Below, one piece after another: positions 45,100-52,935 of a stretch of 64,000 nt of DNA. Source of the DNA: Treponema sp. UBA6852 (lineage in GTDB: Bacteria; Spirochaetota; Spirochaetia; Treponematales; Treponemataceae). Made by a program: the position numbers and the translations under genes. The stretch is from NCBI GenBank assembly GCA_002449305.1, contig DKDI01000004.1, positions 16,665 through 80,664 of the forward strand, in the 5' to 3' direction. Position 1 is the stretch's first letter. Each line of letters opens with the position of its first letter. A model generated the notes under the pieces. That model saw only the letters and a program-made list of their open reading frames with translations, ran no database searches and was not told the DNA's origin.

Positions 45100-45170
45100 G
45101 GCAAACTTCTTTACCCTCTTCCGCCGTTCAAAACGCGAACAGCGGAGGACGGATTTTTCCCAGCAGGATT
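45076..45170 (+). repeat. 95-bp direct repeat, copy A
   Basis: Covers the last eight codons of the lipocalin gene and following bases, including TTTGCCTGGACTGTGCAGGA. It is nearly the same as 50171-50265, in the same orientation and of the same length. It contains a hairpin-forming core (CTCTTCCGCCGTT...AACAGCGGAGGA) that also occurs alone at 47184-47219. Confidence 0.8.
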
Positions 45171-45192
45171 TTCTTTTGTCCTCTCCTTGAAC

Positions 45193-45597
45193 CTAGTTTC
45201 CATAATTGCAAATCTGTGCTGCCGCTCCGTTTTCCATAAGAGCAAATCCGTGCTTTATGTAAAAGGACGCATTTTTTTTGTCTTCAGGCATTACTTCGAT
45301 GTAAAGAAATCTTTTGTATTTTTCTTTGATGCGCTCAAGCATTTTTCCGCCGATTCCTTTGCCCTGATAATCCGGATGGACAAGCACGTAATGAATCTGC
45401 GCCAGCATTTCAGAATCATCAAGAACCCGGGCCAGAGCGACAAGCCGACTCTCGTCCCAGACTGTCAGAACCGTCGATGAATTCATCAGGGCCTTAAAAA
45501 GCCGCTCCGGATATTTTCCTGAAATCCAATTGACCGATAAAAAAAGCTCCTGAATTTGAGCCTGCGTAAAGCATTTTTCTTCTGTAAACCTAAGCAT
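45193..45597 (-). CDS. GNAT-family N-acetyltransferase
   Basis: 134 residues from the ATG at 45597, which has AAGGA a few nt upstream; the longer frame to 45762 overlaps the HxlR gene. The acetyl-CoA-binding block is IHYVLVHPDYQGKGIGGKMLERI (quoted part: VHPDYQGKGIGGKML), followed by EVMPEDKKNASFYIKHGF, as in GNAT enzymes. The substrate is unknown. It follows the HxlR gene by 10 nt, so the regulator and enzyme form one operon. Confidence 0.85.
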   Translation of the reverse strand: MLRFTEEKCFTQAQIQELFLSVNWISGKYPERLFKALMNSSTVLTVWDESRLVALARVLDDSEMLAQIHYVLVHPDYQGKGIGGKMLERIKEKYKRFLYIEVMPEDKKNASFYIKHGFALMENGAAAQICNYGN

Positions 45598-45607
45598 AGT
45601 TTCCTTT

Positions 45608-45991
45608 TCAATTATGGTAATCGCATTTTTGGCAGTGCGACATTTTGTTTTCCTCATCTTCTTTATAGAAGATATTTGACCATTTACAGATGTTCTGCAG
45701 AATCGGAACAACCGACTCGCCTTTTTTAGACAATGAATATTCAACCCTTGGCGGAATTTCATCGTAGGATTTCCGGTTTACAATCCCGTCATTTATCAAA
45801 TCCTTTAGAGTTGCCGCCAAGACCGCATCCGTAATGTTGTGCATTTCTTTCCGGATTTCGCTGTAGCGGAGCGTTTTTTTTGCAGAAAGCACGCAAATAA
45901 TCCTGGACTTCCATTTTCCGCCGAAAACTGTAAGCCCGTATTCAAGAGGACAGCGGATGTCTTCCTCAAGTTTTTTTTCGTATTTTGCCAT
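45608..45991 (-). CDS. HxlR-family transcriptional regulator
   Basis: 127 residues with the HxlR winged helix: CPLEYGLTVFGGKWKSRIIC, then LRYSEIRKEMHNITDAVLAATLKDL and VEYSLSKKG. HxlR proteins respond to reactive electrophiles or redox stress. The C-terminal CQKC could bind metal or sense redox. AAAGGTGA lies 8 nt before the ATG. It is followed by the GNAT gene. Confidence 0.9.
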   Translation of the reverse strand: MAKYEKKLEEDIRCPLEYGLTVFGGKWKSRIICVLSAKKTLRYSEIRKEMHNITDAVLAATLKDLINDGIVNRKSYDEIPPRVEYSLSKKGESVVPILQNICKWSNIFYKEDEENKMSHCQKCDYHN

Positions 45992-46155
45992 AAAAAATCA
46001 CCTTTAAGTTTTTTTGCAGCTAGACTGAATCTTTTGGCTAAAAAATCAACGGGCAGGCGGGATTTTCCGACTGACCATTTTATTTTCATGCTAATTATAA
46101 CTTAAAGGCGCAAAAAAAATATAGTTGCCGCTGTTTTTTTAGTTGCCTATTACAG

Positions 46156-46551
46156 TTACAGTTCCTTTTTGTTTTCTGCTCCTGGAGTTGTAACAATAAC
46201 TTTTTCTGGCGTAATCACAAGAGCGCCTTTTGCCGTAGCCGCGCCGTTGAACATTTTTTCAACCATCTCCTTAAATGTCTCAACAAGATTTCCTTCGGTA
46301 AAATATTCAGCAGTTCCCTTAATCTGGTAGCCCTCAAGACTTTTCGCGTCATAAACAGAAATTGCAATCTTGCCATTGTCTGCCTTTAAGTTTTTCAGAG
46401 TTGTATCAAGAAAAACATCGCCGACAACAAGCTTGCCGTCTTCGGTAACATCCTTGAATGCAACTGGAACAACATTCGGCTCGCCGTTGCTGCAAGTGGC
46501 CAAATCCCACATTCCGTTTTTAAGCAATTTGATTACAGATTCGTTAAGCAT
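46156..46551 (-). CDS. Pyridoxamine 5'-phosphate oxidase-like flavin protein
   Basis: 131 residues from the ATG at 46551, with AGGAGG 7 nt upstream. The pattern LATCSNGEPNVVPVAFKDV, KLVVGDVFLDTTLKNLKADN and ISVYDAKSLEGYQIKGTAEY fits small PNPOx-like split-barrel proteins that bind FMN or F420. Function is unknown; roles in redox or stress are usual. The region 46570-46769 upstream is AT-rich, with no gene seen. Confidence 0.85.
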   Translation of the reverse strand: MLNESVIKLLKNGMWDLATCSNGEPNVVPVAFKDVTEDGKLVVGDVFLDTTLKNLKADNGKIAISVYDAKSLEGYQIKGTAEYFTEGNLVETFKEMVEKMFNGAATAKGALVITPEKVIVTTPGAENKKEL

Positions 46552-46769
46552 AAAAAATCCTCCTGACATTACGTCAATAATTCAATGTTAGATTTTATCG
46601 TACGATGTGCTTACTATATCCGATTTACTTGCAGAATTAAATATATTAGCAAATTTATAAGTTACTATTAAATTTATTAGCGGCTTATATAATCATTTAT
46701 AGATTGTTTTATTCTGAAATTTGACTATATTTAGATTGAAGACTAAAAAAAACAGACTGGAGACAAAAA

Positions 46770-47129
46770 ATGAAAATTGCGACGACTTACGACATTTTGA
46801 CAGATTCGGTTTTTCAGCATTTTGGAAAAACAAAAAATTTCAAGATTTACAATATTGAAGACGGAAAAGTTACAGGCTCAAAGGTGATTGACAACGGCGG
46901 CTTTGGTCATCACGACCTGGCGGCTTACCTAAAAAATCTCGGCGTTGAAATTTTGATTCTTGGAAACCGCGGACAAGGCGCGATTGACGCGCTGAACAAT
47001 GCCGGCTTAAAGCAGATTGCCGGAATCACCGGGAATCCCGATGACGCCGTAAAATCATTTTTGAGCGGAACCTTAAAAGGAAATCCGGACGCAAAATGCA
47101 ATCACCACGGCGGCCATCATCATGAATAA
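46770..47129 (+). CDS. NifX/NafY-like (NifB/NifX cofactor-binding) protein
   Basis: 119 residues. TDSVFQHFGKTKNFKIYNIE and GGFGHHDLAAYLKNLGVEIL are the dinitrogenase iron-molybdenum-cofactor binding domain pattern; the C-terminus is His-rich (HHGGHHHE), which could bind metal. No nitrogenase genes are nearby, so it is likely one of the widespread stand-alone members in anaerobes, perhaps carrying an iron-sulfur or Mo cluster. CTGGAG lies upstream of the ATG. Confidence 0.88.
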   Translation: MKIATTYDILTDSVFQHFGKTKNFKIYNIEDGKVTGSKVIDNGGFGHHDLAAYLKNLGVEILILGNRGQGAIDALNNAGLKQIAGITGNPDDAVKSFLSGTLKGNPDAKCNHHGGHHHE

Positions 47130-47183
47130 ATGATGAATAATGGCGCGAGAGAAAAGTCTCCGCACGATCCGCATGCGTTGCGT

Positions 47184-47219
47184 TTTACCCTCTTCCGCCG
47201 TTTAAAACTGCGAACAGCG
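47184..47219 (+). repeat. Short dispersed repeat, copy C
   Basis: Thirty-six bases matching the core of the 95-bp repeats (TTTACCCTCTTCCGCCGTTT...GCGAACAGCG). It lies between the NifX-like and GmrSD-like genes, which converge, so it may act as a transcription-end hairpin. Confidence 0.6.
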
Positions 47220-47241
47220 TTTATAATTTTTAATTAAAAAA

Positions 47242-49350
47242 TCATGACTTCTTTACAGGCTGCAACTTAAAAATCAGCTCAGACTTGTCTTTTCCAGACT
47301 CTTCAAAAACACGATTCAAGATTGAAAGTTTTGCGGCGGTTGAATTTGCCTTGTAAACATACAGGCAATTTGCAATTTTTGCCCAGTCGCTGTTCATTTC
47401 TGAATTTTTAAAAACTATGTTTCCAAATGATTCATTTTTCGCAAGACTTTTTATTCCAAACGGATTTTCCGAATAAATTTGAACAAGAACATTTACGAGC
47501 ATTTCAGCCCAGACACCGCATCTATGCTCCTGAGAATTTCCGTAAGTGTAGGAAGCAAGAATTCTTCCTGTAAGGTCATCGCTATCTTCCAGCGAAATCT
47601 CATCCAAGTCATTCTCTTTCGGAATAAAATTCGTTTTCGGGAAGTTCCACATTTTCAGTGCTTTTTCAACAAGCAAAGCGCATCTTCTTTCTATTTCTTC
47701 CAAACCCCATTTCTCAAGGCTGCATAAAGACTTGTTCAGACGCAAACCGCTTTCCTTGAAGCCTTTTTCGCAGTCTCTTTTTTCTGCAAAGGATTTGTTG
47801 CTGTAACTTGAATTGTAACCGGTCAAAGTAAGGTTTCCCAATGTATGAAGTTTTACATCGTGTATTTCCTGCCAGTTTTCTCCAAGAGAAGATTTCCACT
47901 GCTGAGTCAAAGTCTGCGGCATTATATGTTCTATGCTCAAGTCGCCCTTGTTCATCAACTCAACCACATTCACATATTCAACGGAATCTTCGTTTTCAAA
48001 GCGGTCAAAAAGATATTCTTTGTTTTTCTTTTGCATTCTGTAAATGTTCTGTTCCCTCAATGCCTGAACAAATTCTGAGTCTTTAGGAAAAGCCGCGCTT
48101 CCTGTCTTGTTTTCAAGAATGTAAATCAGAACATCTGAATAAGAATTTTTCTCATCAAGATTTTTCTTAACATCATAATGAAGCGTGCAGAAAATTTTGT
48201 TCAAGGCATTTGTCGCATATCCCGAACAAATCATTCTCCTGAAAATAAAAGACTCTATGCAGCTGAGAACTTTGACAGTCTCTTCTTCCGAAATTTTCTG
48301 ATTTTCATACATCTCAAAAAAAGCCAGAAAGAACGGATAAATAACCGTCATATCAATATGATTCAGCCGTTTTACAAATTTTGACACTTTTTCCGATGAA
48401 AAACTGCTGTTTATTATCTTGCTGTAGATTTGTGCATATTTCAGCATATCCTGAAGAATATTCTCGCAATCCTCCGTGCGCTTTTGCCTGATTTCTTCAA
48501 GAACGTAATTTTTAAAGACAAAATAAACATCGTTTATGTTCGGAATCCGTTTTGTAATCAAAGTCAAATAATGACGGATAAATTCGCTGACCTTGTAGTC
48601 TTTTGTTCCTTTCAGGCAGGTGAATTTTTCAATTTTATTCCAATAGCGTTCATAAAAATCTTCCTGCTTTTTACTGTCCAGACGCATAAGAATAAAGTTC
48701 CGGATTTTATCAGCTTCGGACAAATCAAGCCCGGTGGAATTCAGGCTCTCAAAAATCAGTTGCGGATTTTCATCGTCCTCAACAAAAATATCAATGATTT
48801 CAAGTTTTCCGATTGAATCATAAAGCTCATCGACAGTAATCGGCATTTTCTGGATTTCATCATAAAAAAACTGGTAGTTTGCAGTAATGTTAGAACCTGC
48901 GACAAAATCTGAACTGTCGTTATACAGAAGCTTGTCAAAAGCTTCCATGTCGTCTTTTATTGGCTTCAGGCGGAGCTTTCTTTCCTCCTTGCGGTATTTA
49001 TCGACCAGAAAAGTTTCTTCAATCTTTTGTTGCAATCTTTCATTTTCAGACTTTACGATTTTTGATTTCAATAAATTGACTATCGCTATAAAAAGAAGTG
49101 AAATTGTAGTGATTCTCTGTTGCCCATCGATTATTAAATAATCTTCTCTTGACGTATCCGAAGCATGGTTTGAAACAATGCTTCCAAAAAAATGCGATTT
49201 TCTTTTTTCAACTGAAATCTGAATCAAGTCATCAAAAAGCTGCCGGCACTGCTTTTCATTCCAGTCATAATTTCTCTGATAGACAGGAATTATAAATCTT
49301 TTATCAGAACCATCAAGAAATCGAAATAATCGTTTTGCATCGCCTTTCAT
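47242..49350 (-). CDS. GmrSD-like type IV restriction enzyme (DUF262-DUF1524)
   Basis: 702 residues. The N-terminal DUF262 domain shows IPVYQRNYDWNEKQCRQLFD and the nucleotide-binding IDGQQRITTISLLF. The DUF1524 HNH-type nuclease part has SIEHIMPQTLTQQWK and LHTLGNLTLTGYNSSYSNKS. GmrSD-family enzymes cut phage DNA carrying modified (for example glucosylated) bases. It starts 52 nt after the type III toxin stop on the same strand, with GGGAG before the ATG, so it may share the toxin's promoter. Confidence 0.88.
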   Translation of the reverse strand: MKGDAKRLFRFLDGSDKRFIIPVYQRNYDWNEKQCRQLFDDLIQISVEKRKSHFFGSIVSNHASDTSREDYLIIDGQQRITTISLLFIAIVNLLKSKIVKSENERLQQKIEETFLVDKYRKEERKLRLKPIKDDMEAFDKLLYNDSSDFVAGSNITANYQFFYDEIQKMPITVDELYDSIGKLEIIDIFVEDDENPQLIFESLNSTGLDLSEADKIRNFILMRLDSKKQEDFYERYWNKIEKFTCLKGTKDYKVSEFIRHYLTLITKRIPNINDVYFVFKNYVLEEIRQKRTEDCENILQDMLKYAQIYSKIINSSFSSEKVSKFVKRLNHIDMTVIYPFFLAFFEMYENQKISEEETVKVLSCIESFIFRRMICSGYATNALNKIFCTLHYDVKKNLDEKNSYSDVLIYILENKTGSAAFPKDSEFVQALREQNIYRMQKKNKEYLFDRFENEDSVEYVNVVELMNKGDLSIEHIMPQTLTQQWKSSLGENWQEIHDVKLHTLGNLTLTGYNSSYSNKSFAEKRDCEKGFKESGLRLNKSLCSLEKWGLEEIERRCALLVEKALKMWNFPKTNFIPKENDLDEISLEDSDDLTGRILASYTYGNSQEHRCGVWAEMLVNVLVQIYSENPFGIKSLAKNESFGNIVFKNSEMNSDWAKIANCLYVYKANSTAAKLSILNRVFEESGKDKSELIFKLQPVKKS

Positions 49351-49402
49351 TGTATTCTCCCATAAAACTCTATATTTTGAGCTTTGTAGCTTTGTTATAT
49401 GA

Positions 49403-49921
49403 TTATTTCTTATAATTTCCGCAAGCTTCTTCTACTTTCTTAAAATCAATTACAATTCTTCCTACAGGAAACTCTTCTTCAGAAGCACTACATTTCTTTT
49501 CATAAAGATTCTTTGCGGTTTTCTCGATTTTATCTCGGTTCTCTTTACAAAAACTATATTCGGCAAGCATAAGTAATTTATAACTAAAATCTCCTTCATC
49601 ATTGATTCTGTAAAGTGAAAGCTCAGATTCTGGTACTGGTATCATACTGTTAAAACGTAGTGTACCGTACAATTTTTCCTTGCTTCGAATATATATTGTT
49701 GTAAGATTATTCTTTTTGATTTTCCCATTCGCATAATCTTTGTCCTTTGGCGATGACATCGGAACAAAATATTTAAATCCATTTATTTCCGTAAGGATTC
49801 CCACATACTTTCTGTGATAAGTTCGTTCTTGAGGTTTATTCTGCATTACATGGCTTTCTACCTTCAAAAGATAGTCAACATATTCATCGCTTACTATGTA
49901 AAAAATATTGTCTTCTGTCAT
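49403..49921 (-). CDS. Type III toxin, ToxN/AbiQ family
   Basis: 172 residues, near the length of ToxN. FYIVSDEYVDYLLKVESHV opens the protein as in the AbiQ/ToxN family, and KYVGILTEINGFKYFVPMSSPK is the conserved block. These toxins are endoribonucleases that are held inactive by repeated RNA units processed from their own transcript. Immediately upstream is the matching pattern: promoter, three 35-nt repeats, terminator, toxin. That arrangement makes the call strong. There is no clear ribosome site. Confidence 0.88.
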   Translation of the reverse strand: MTEDNIFYIVSDEYVDYLLKVESHVMQNKPQERTYHRKYVGILTEINGFKYFVPMSSPKDKDYANGKIKKNNLTTIYIRSKEKLYGTLRFNSMIPVPESELSLYRINDEGDFSYKLLMLAEYSFCKENRDKIEKTAKNLYEKKCSASEEEFPVGRIVIDFKKVEEACGNYKK

Positions 49922-49934
49922 AATAGTATCTAAT

Positions 49935-49960
49935 AAAAAAAGGCGACTTTTAAAGTCGCC
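49935..49960 (-). terminator. Terminator between the type III antitoxin repeats and the toxin gene
   Basis: Minus strand: GGCGACTT-TAA-AAGTCGCC (49960-49942) followed by seven T residues (49941-49935). In type III systems such a terminator makes antitoxin RNA exceed toxin mRNA. Confidence 0.9.
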
Positions 49961-50065
49961 CGTTAAGTTCTCCAGTTAGGGTCGGAGCGTACCCAGTTTA
50001 AGTTTTCCGCTTAGAGCCGGAACGTACTCAGTTTAAGTTTTCCACTTAGGGCAGGAATGCTCCCA
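49961..50065 (-). ncRNA. Type III antitoxin RNA (ToxI-like), three 35-nt repeats
   Basis: Three tandem 35-nt units on the minus strand, at 50065-50031, 50030-49996 and 49995-49961. The shared core is about TGGGTACGYTCCGGCYCTAA, with the last half ending GGAAAACTTAAAC in the first two. The last unit diverges at its end. The toxin would cut at unit borders to give RNA pseudoknots that inhibit it. AbiQ antitoxin also has 35-nt units, so the closest relative may be AbiQ. Confidence 0.88.
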
Positions 50066-50073
50066 ACATCTAT

Positions 50074-50102
50074 AATATAACACTGGGATATACAGGCGTC
50101 AA
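50074..50102 (-). promoter_or_regulatory. Sigma-70 promoter of the type III toxin-antitoxin
   Basis: Minus strand: -35 TTGACG (50102-50097), 17-nt spacer, -10 TATATT (50079-50074). Transcription would start a few bases before the first antitoxin repeat. Confidence 0.75.
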
Positions 50103-50170
50103 GGGTTAAATTTTCTGCCACACTTCATTTTTAGGATATTCCCGTAAGCAAGATGAGACAACCTGAGCAG

Positions 50171-50265
50171 TTTGCCTGGACTGTGCAGGAATAAAGCAGC
50201 TTCTTTACCCTCTTCCGCCGTTTAAGACTGCGAACAGCGGAGGACAGATTTTTTTCAGCAGGATT
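50171..50265 (+). repeat. 95-bp direct repeat, copy B
   Basis: Same sequence family as 45076-45170, including the end of the lipocalin coding sequence, here without the rest of that gene. It overlaps the last 20 codons of the acyltransferase gene on the other strand, which therefore ends inside the repeat. Confidence 0.8.
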
Positions 50266-51350
50266 CCAAAGCCTGTTCCAAGCGCGACGACCAGAACCGA
50301 GACTCCGAAATATTCCGCCATGCAAAAAAATGTGTTTGTCATCGGAAGAATTTTGCGCCAAAAGGCTTGAATGCAGTTAAGCAAGAATGGCATATGGATT
50401 GCAAAGAGCCAGAACGAGAATCCCGCAAGATATTTTGCCACCGCGAACACCTTTTCGTTTGAAACGATAGCTGCGGAAAATTTCAAGAGGACAAGGCAGA
50501 AAACTGCGACCATGAACCAGTACGCGCACGAATATTCGCCGTAGAATTTCCAGGTTGCAAGCCACAACGCAAGGTAAAGCGGAATCAGTGCCTTCCATTT
50601 TATTCTGTCCGCAAATGCAAAAAGGTCGAATCCGGATTCCGCCCAAAAAAGTCCTATTATATAGAAGAAAAGCGCCTGAGCTGCCACAAAGAACGGCCGA
50701 GTGTCCGAAAAATAAAAGAACGACACCGCCAAAAGAGCGCACACAGGAAATTTCCGCACGGCAAGACGAAGAACCGGGGAAATCAAAATCAGAATGAAAA
50801 GGTCACGCACAAACCAGAACTGACCGACATATCCGCTGAACGTCCGTCCTTCCGCCATGTTCTCATATCCGAAAAACGCATGAAGCCAGCCTTTTACGCC
50901 CCACCCGCTCATCGGAAACCAGTTCTTCCGCTCAATCATCGCAGGAAAAACCGCCTGAATCAAAAGCTTGAAGCCGACGTAAATGCCGATGTTCAGAAGC
51001 GGCCACAGAAAATACGGAACAACAAGAGACTTCGCCTTTTTCTTGAGCAGAACGCTGTAAGAGTCGCCTTTCATGAACTGCAAATATGAGGCGAACATAA
51101 AAAAAAGCGGAACTGCGCACCTTGCGATTCCATCCGAAATAAAAATCTGCACCCAGCGTCCGAAAAGTCCGTTTTTGTAGTCAAACGGCGTGTATCCGTA
51201 CTCAAGCGCGCCTTTCAAGATTTCTTCCGCCTTAAAATTGTTGTGGATAAAAACAACCAGCACAATCAGAAGAAAACGCAGCGCGGTTATGCGCATTGAA
51301 GTTTGTGCAGGAATCGGCTTTGCCTTTTCAGTCTTTTCGTTTTTAAACAT
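50205..51350 (-). CDS. Acyltransferase 3 family membrane protein
   Basis: 381 residues with about ten hydrophobic segments. It opens with MRITALRFLLIVLVVFIHNNF, the acyltransferase-3 start containing the catalytic-type His, and continues with GYVGQFWFVRDLFILILISP. These enzymes transfer acetyl or similar groups to sugars of surface polysaccharides or peptidoglycan. The C-terminus lies inside the dispersed repeat (copy B), suggesting it was changed when the repeat arrived. AGAGG precedes the ATG. It is divergent from the XRE gene. Confidence 0.88.
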   Translation of the reverse strand: MFKNEKTEKAKPIPAQTSMRITALRFLLIVLVVFIHNNFKAEEILKGALEYGYTPFDYKNGLFGRWVQIFISDGIARCAVPLFFMFASYLQFMKGDSYSVLLKKKAKSLVVPYFLWPLLNIGIYVGFKLLIQAVFPAMIERKNWFPMSGWGVKGWLHAFFGYENMAEGRTFSGYVGQFWFVRDLFILILISPVLRLAVRKFPVCALLAVSFFYFSDTRPFFVAAQALFFYIIGLFWAESGFDLFAFADRIKWKALIPLYLALWLATWKFYGEYSCAYWFMVAVFCLVLLKFSAAIVSNEKVFAVAKYLAGFSFWLFAIHMPFLLNCIQAFWRKILPMTNTFFCMAEYFGVSVLVVALGTGFGILLKKICPPLFAVLNGGRG

Positions 51351-51483
51351 GGAATTTTCCTCTCGTAAAATGAAAATTGTTTATTGCCAATCATAAAATA
51401 AACTATTTTCCATTTATATCATTTAAATAAACTAAATTCCACTATTAAATGCAAAATAGCAAAAATTCCATAATGATAAAAAC

Positions 51484-51831
51484 ATGAATTCTTTTTGGGA
51501 CAATGTGGCGGTGGAGCTTGAGTATCTTGGAATGACAAACAAGGCGCTCGCCGAAAAAGTGGGAATTACCGCGTCGAACATCGGCAAGGGGCAGAAGCAA
51601 GGCTCAAGTCCGTCAGCGGAGACAGCAGTAAAAATCGCAAAAGTGCTCGGCGTTTCGGTGGAATATCTTGTTACAGGAAGCCAGCCGTCCGACAAAAGTT
51701 CCCACAGCGCGGAAAACGAAAACCAGATTCATTTTTTAAGGAAATACCACGACCTGATAGAAAAATGCGAGAATTTGCCGCAGGAAAAAGTGCGGCTTTT
51801 AACGGAAGTTGCGGAGGGATTTGGGAGATAG
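51484..51831 (+). CDS. XRE-family regulator (CI-like)
   Basis: 115 residues with an N-terminal helix-turn-helix (NKALAEKVGITASNIGKGQK, then SAETAVKIAKVLGVSVEYL). The C-terminal part is short and helical. It is divergent from the acyltransferase gene, and the AT-rich gap between them has several TTCCA-containing stretches that could be operators. It may regulate itself and the acyltransferase. It lies before the prophage boundary, so it might be a prophage repressor, but Mu-like repressors sit at the other end of the genome. Confidence 0.8.
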   Translation: MNSFWDNVAVELEYLGMTNKALAEKVGITASNIGKGQKQGSSPSAETAVKIAKVLGVSVEYLVTGSQPSDKSSHSAENENQIHFLRKYHDLIEKCENLPQEKVRLLTEVAEGFGR

Positions 51832-51952
51832 AAAGATGTTGCGGTTCATACGTGCAATATTTTACACTAAAATTACCAAGGCAATTGCAATGATAACGTA
51901 CCAAATATGCATGACTTTTCTTGGAATAGCTCCAATAGTAAAAAGAATACAT
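51671..51952 (-). CDS. Possible small ORF antisense to the XRE gene end
   Basis: 93 codons from an ATG at 51952 that has an excellent ribosome site (GGAGGGG, 6 nt upstream). The first 40 residues, beginning MYSFYYWSYSKKSHAYLVRY, lie outside the XRE gene; the rest is antisense to it. A second frame in the same place ends with a hydrophobic stretch (WYVIIAIALVILV). I list it only because of the ribosome site; the reading frame is not supported by homology. Confidence 0.2.
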   Translation of the reverse strand: MYSFYYWSYSKKSHAYLVRYHCNCLGNFSVKYCTYEPQHLSISQIPPQLPLKAALFPAANSRIFLSGRGISLKNESGFRFPRCGNFCRTAGFL

Positions 51953-52082
51953 ATTTTACCCCTCCAAAAGCATGATATATACGTGTTTTGGTGTAACGCG
52001 CAGTCATAAAACATAAAATTGGAAGTCATATTCCGCAAAGAAATTATCACATAGGAAGCAACAAGATTTCATATTATGCAAA

Positions 52083-52109
52083 AGAGGAGCGAGCGGCTCC
52101 TCTTTTTTT
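52083..52109 (+). terminator. Strong hairpin terminator at the prophage edge
   Basis: AGAGGAGC-GAGCG-GCTCCTCT followed by seven T residues on the plus strand; on the minus strand the same hairpin is followed by four T residues, so it may work in both directions. It ends just before the recombinase/methylase fragment stop at 52113. Confidence 0.85.
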
Positions 52110-52112
52110 ATG

Positions 52113-52550
52113 CTACTCTGCGCCGGTAACGAGCTTCTTGTGGGTTCCGTCAAGATTAAGGTTGAACGGAAAATTCGCTGTCAGAACCTCCACCTTGCTG
52201 TGCACCTGGGCGGCGCGACTTGTCATCGGGCAGTGCATCCTGATTTCCGCAGTATGCCATCCGTGCGAGGCTATGCTCTCGTTCAGGCTTTTGTTGCGGT
52301 AAGAGCTTAGAAGAAATTTTCCCTTTATTTCCTCCAGCAGAGAGAGCAGGCTGTCACCGTCCTGCGCTTTTTCTATCAGATTTCCGAGCTTCCGTTTTTC
52401 AGGTCTTTTCGTTCCGCTCACAGTCTCCTGAACAAACACGATGTTCCGCAGCCTGTGGAATTTGCAGTAGCGTCTTATCTCCAGCCTCTGATTCTCAAGC
52501 GTCTGCTTGCCTGTGCTCACGCGGATATAGCCATAAACCATTTTCTTCAC
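52113..52550 (-). pseudogene. Serine recombinase N-terminus fused to adenine-methyltransferase C-terminus
   Basis: 145 residues in one intact frame. Residues 1-68 are a resolvase/invertase catalytic start (MVYGYIRVSTGKQTLENQR, then SGTKRPEKRKL, AQDGDSLL). The expected second arginine helix and DNA-binding domain are missing. From about residue 73 (LEEIKGKFLLSSYRNKSLNE, then KVEVLTANFPF) it resembles the end of D12-class adenine methyltransferases of Mu-like prophages. The two halves look joined by an in-frame deletion. It lies next to the invertible tail-fibre segment, so it is probably the remnant of its own invertase. Confidence 0.7.
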
Positions 52551-52615
52551 CTCTTTGATTTATAGCGTTTATCTGATATTTAGTAAATATTTTTATTCAA
52601 AATAAAAATCATCAA

Positions 52616-52653
52616 AAAAATCGGGCGTTTTGAGTAAGCAGGAGCAGAGCATA
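52616..52653 (+). repeat. Left inverted repeat of the invertible tail-fibre segment
   Basis: 38 bp, matching the reverse complement of 53187-53224 except for one base (GGAGCAG here, GGAACAG there). It encodes the shared residues SGVLSKQEQSI, so recombination inside it keeps the tail-fibre frame. Confidence 0.9.
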
Positions 52654-52935
52654 AAATCGCATGGGCATTCAGCAAGTTTTTCTGGCAATACACAAAATGG
52701 TGAAGTATATCTTAATAACAATGTGAATGGCGGTTCTCCTATAGGCTCTTGTTCGGGTGTATTCTCTAGCATAGGCTCTTCAGGAATAAACTTGGATTCA
52801 GGCGGATGGTCGTCAAGACCATCTGGATTTAGACTTTCCATAACTCCGTCTGGTTCTGTAAGCATTGGTGATACAGGCGACAAAGAAACACGTCCCGATA
52901 ACTACACCATAAGAATTTGGAAGAGAACGGCTTAG
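52621..52935 (+). CDS. Silent alternative tail-fibre C-terminus
   Basis: An open frame with no start signal of its own, running from the left repeat (SGVLSKQEQSI) through SHGHSASFSGNTQNGEVYL and a Gly/Ser-rich middle to TRPDNYTIRIWKRTA. The end is nearly identical to that of the expressed tail fibre. Its stop codon overlaps that of the expressed frame (52932-52935), so the two C-termini meet tail to tail. After inversion it would be joined to the fibre stem. It would change host-binding specificity, as in Mu. Confidence 0.85.
   Translation, partial: SGVLSKQEQSIKSHGHSASFSGNTQNGEVYLNNNVNGGSPIGSCSGVFSSIGSSGINLDSGGWSSRPSGFRLSITPSGSVSIGDTGDKETRPDNYTIRIWKRTA

Noticed and set aside
45076..45170. 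Dispersed repeat considered as an integron attC site
   Set aside because: It forms a hairpin, but lacks the RYYYAAC/GTTRRRY core pair, and no integrase is in the window.
49961..50065. 35-nt repeats considered as a CRISPR array
   Set aside because: The units are contiguous with no spacers, and the promoter-repeat-terminator-toxin order fits a type III antitoxin.
51832..52112. Exact right end of the Mu-like prophage
   Set aside because: The end probably lies here, but I could not identify a terminal TG/CA with a 5-bp target duplication without the other end.
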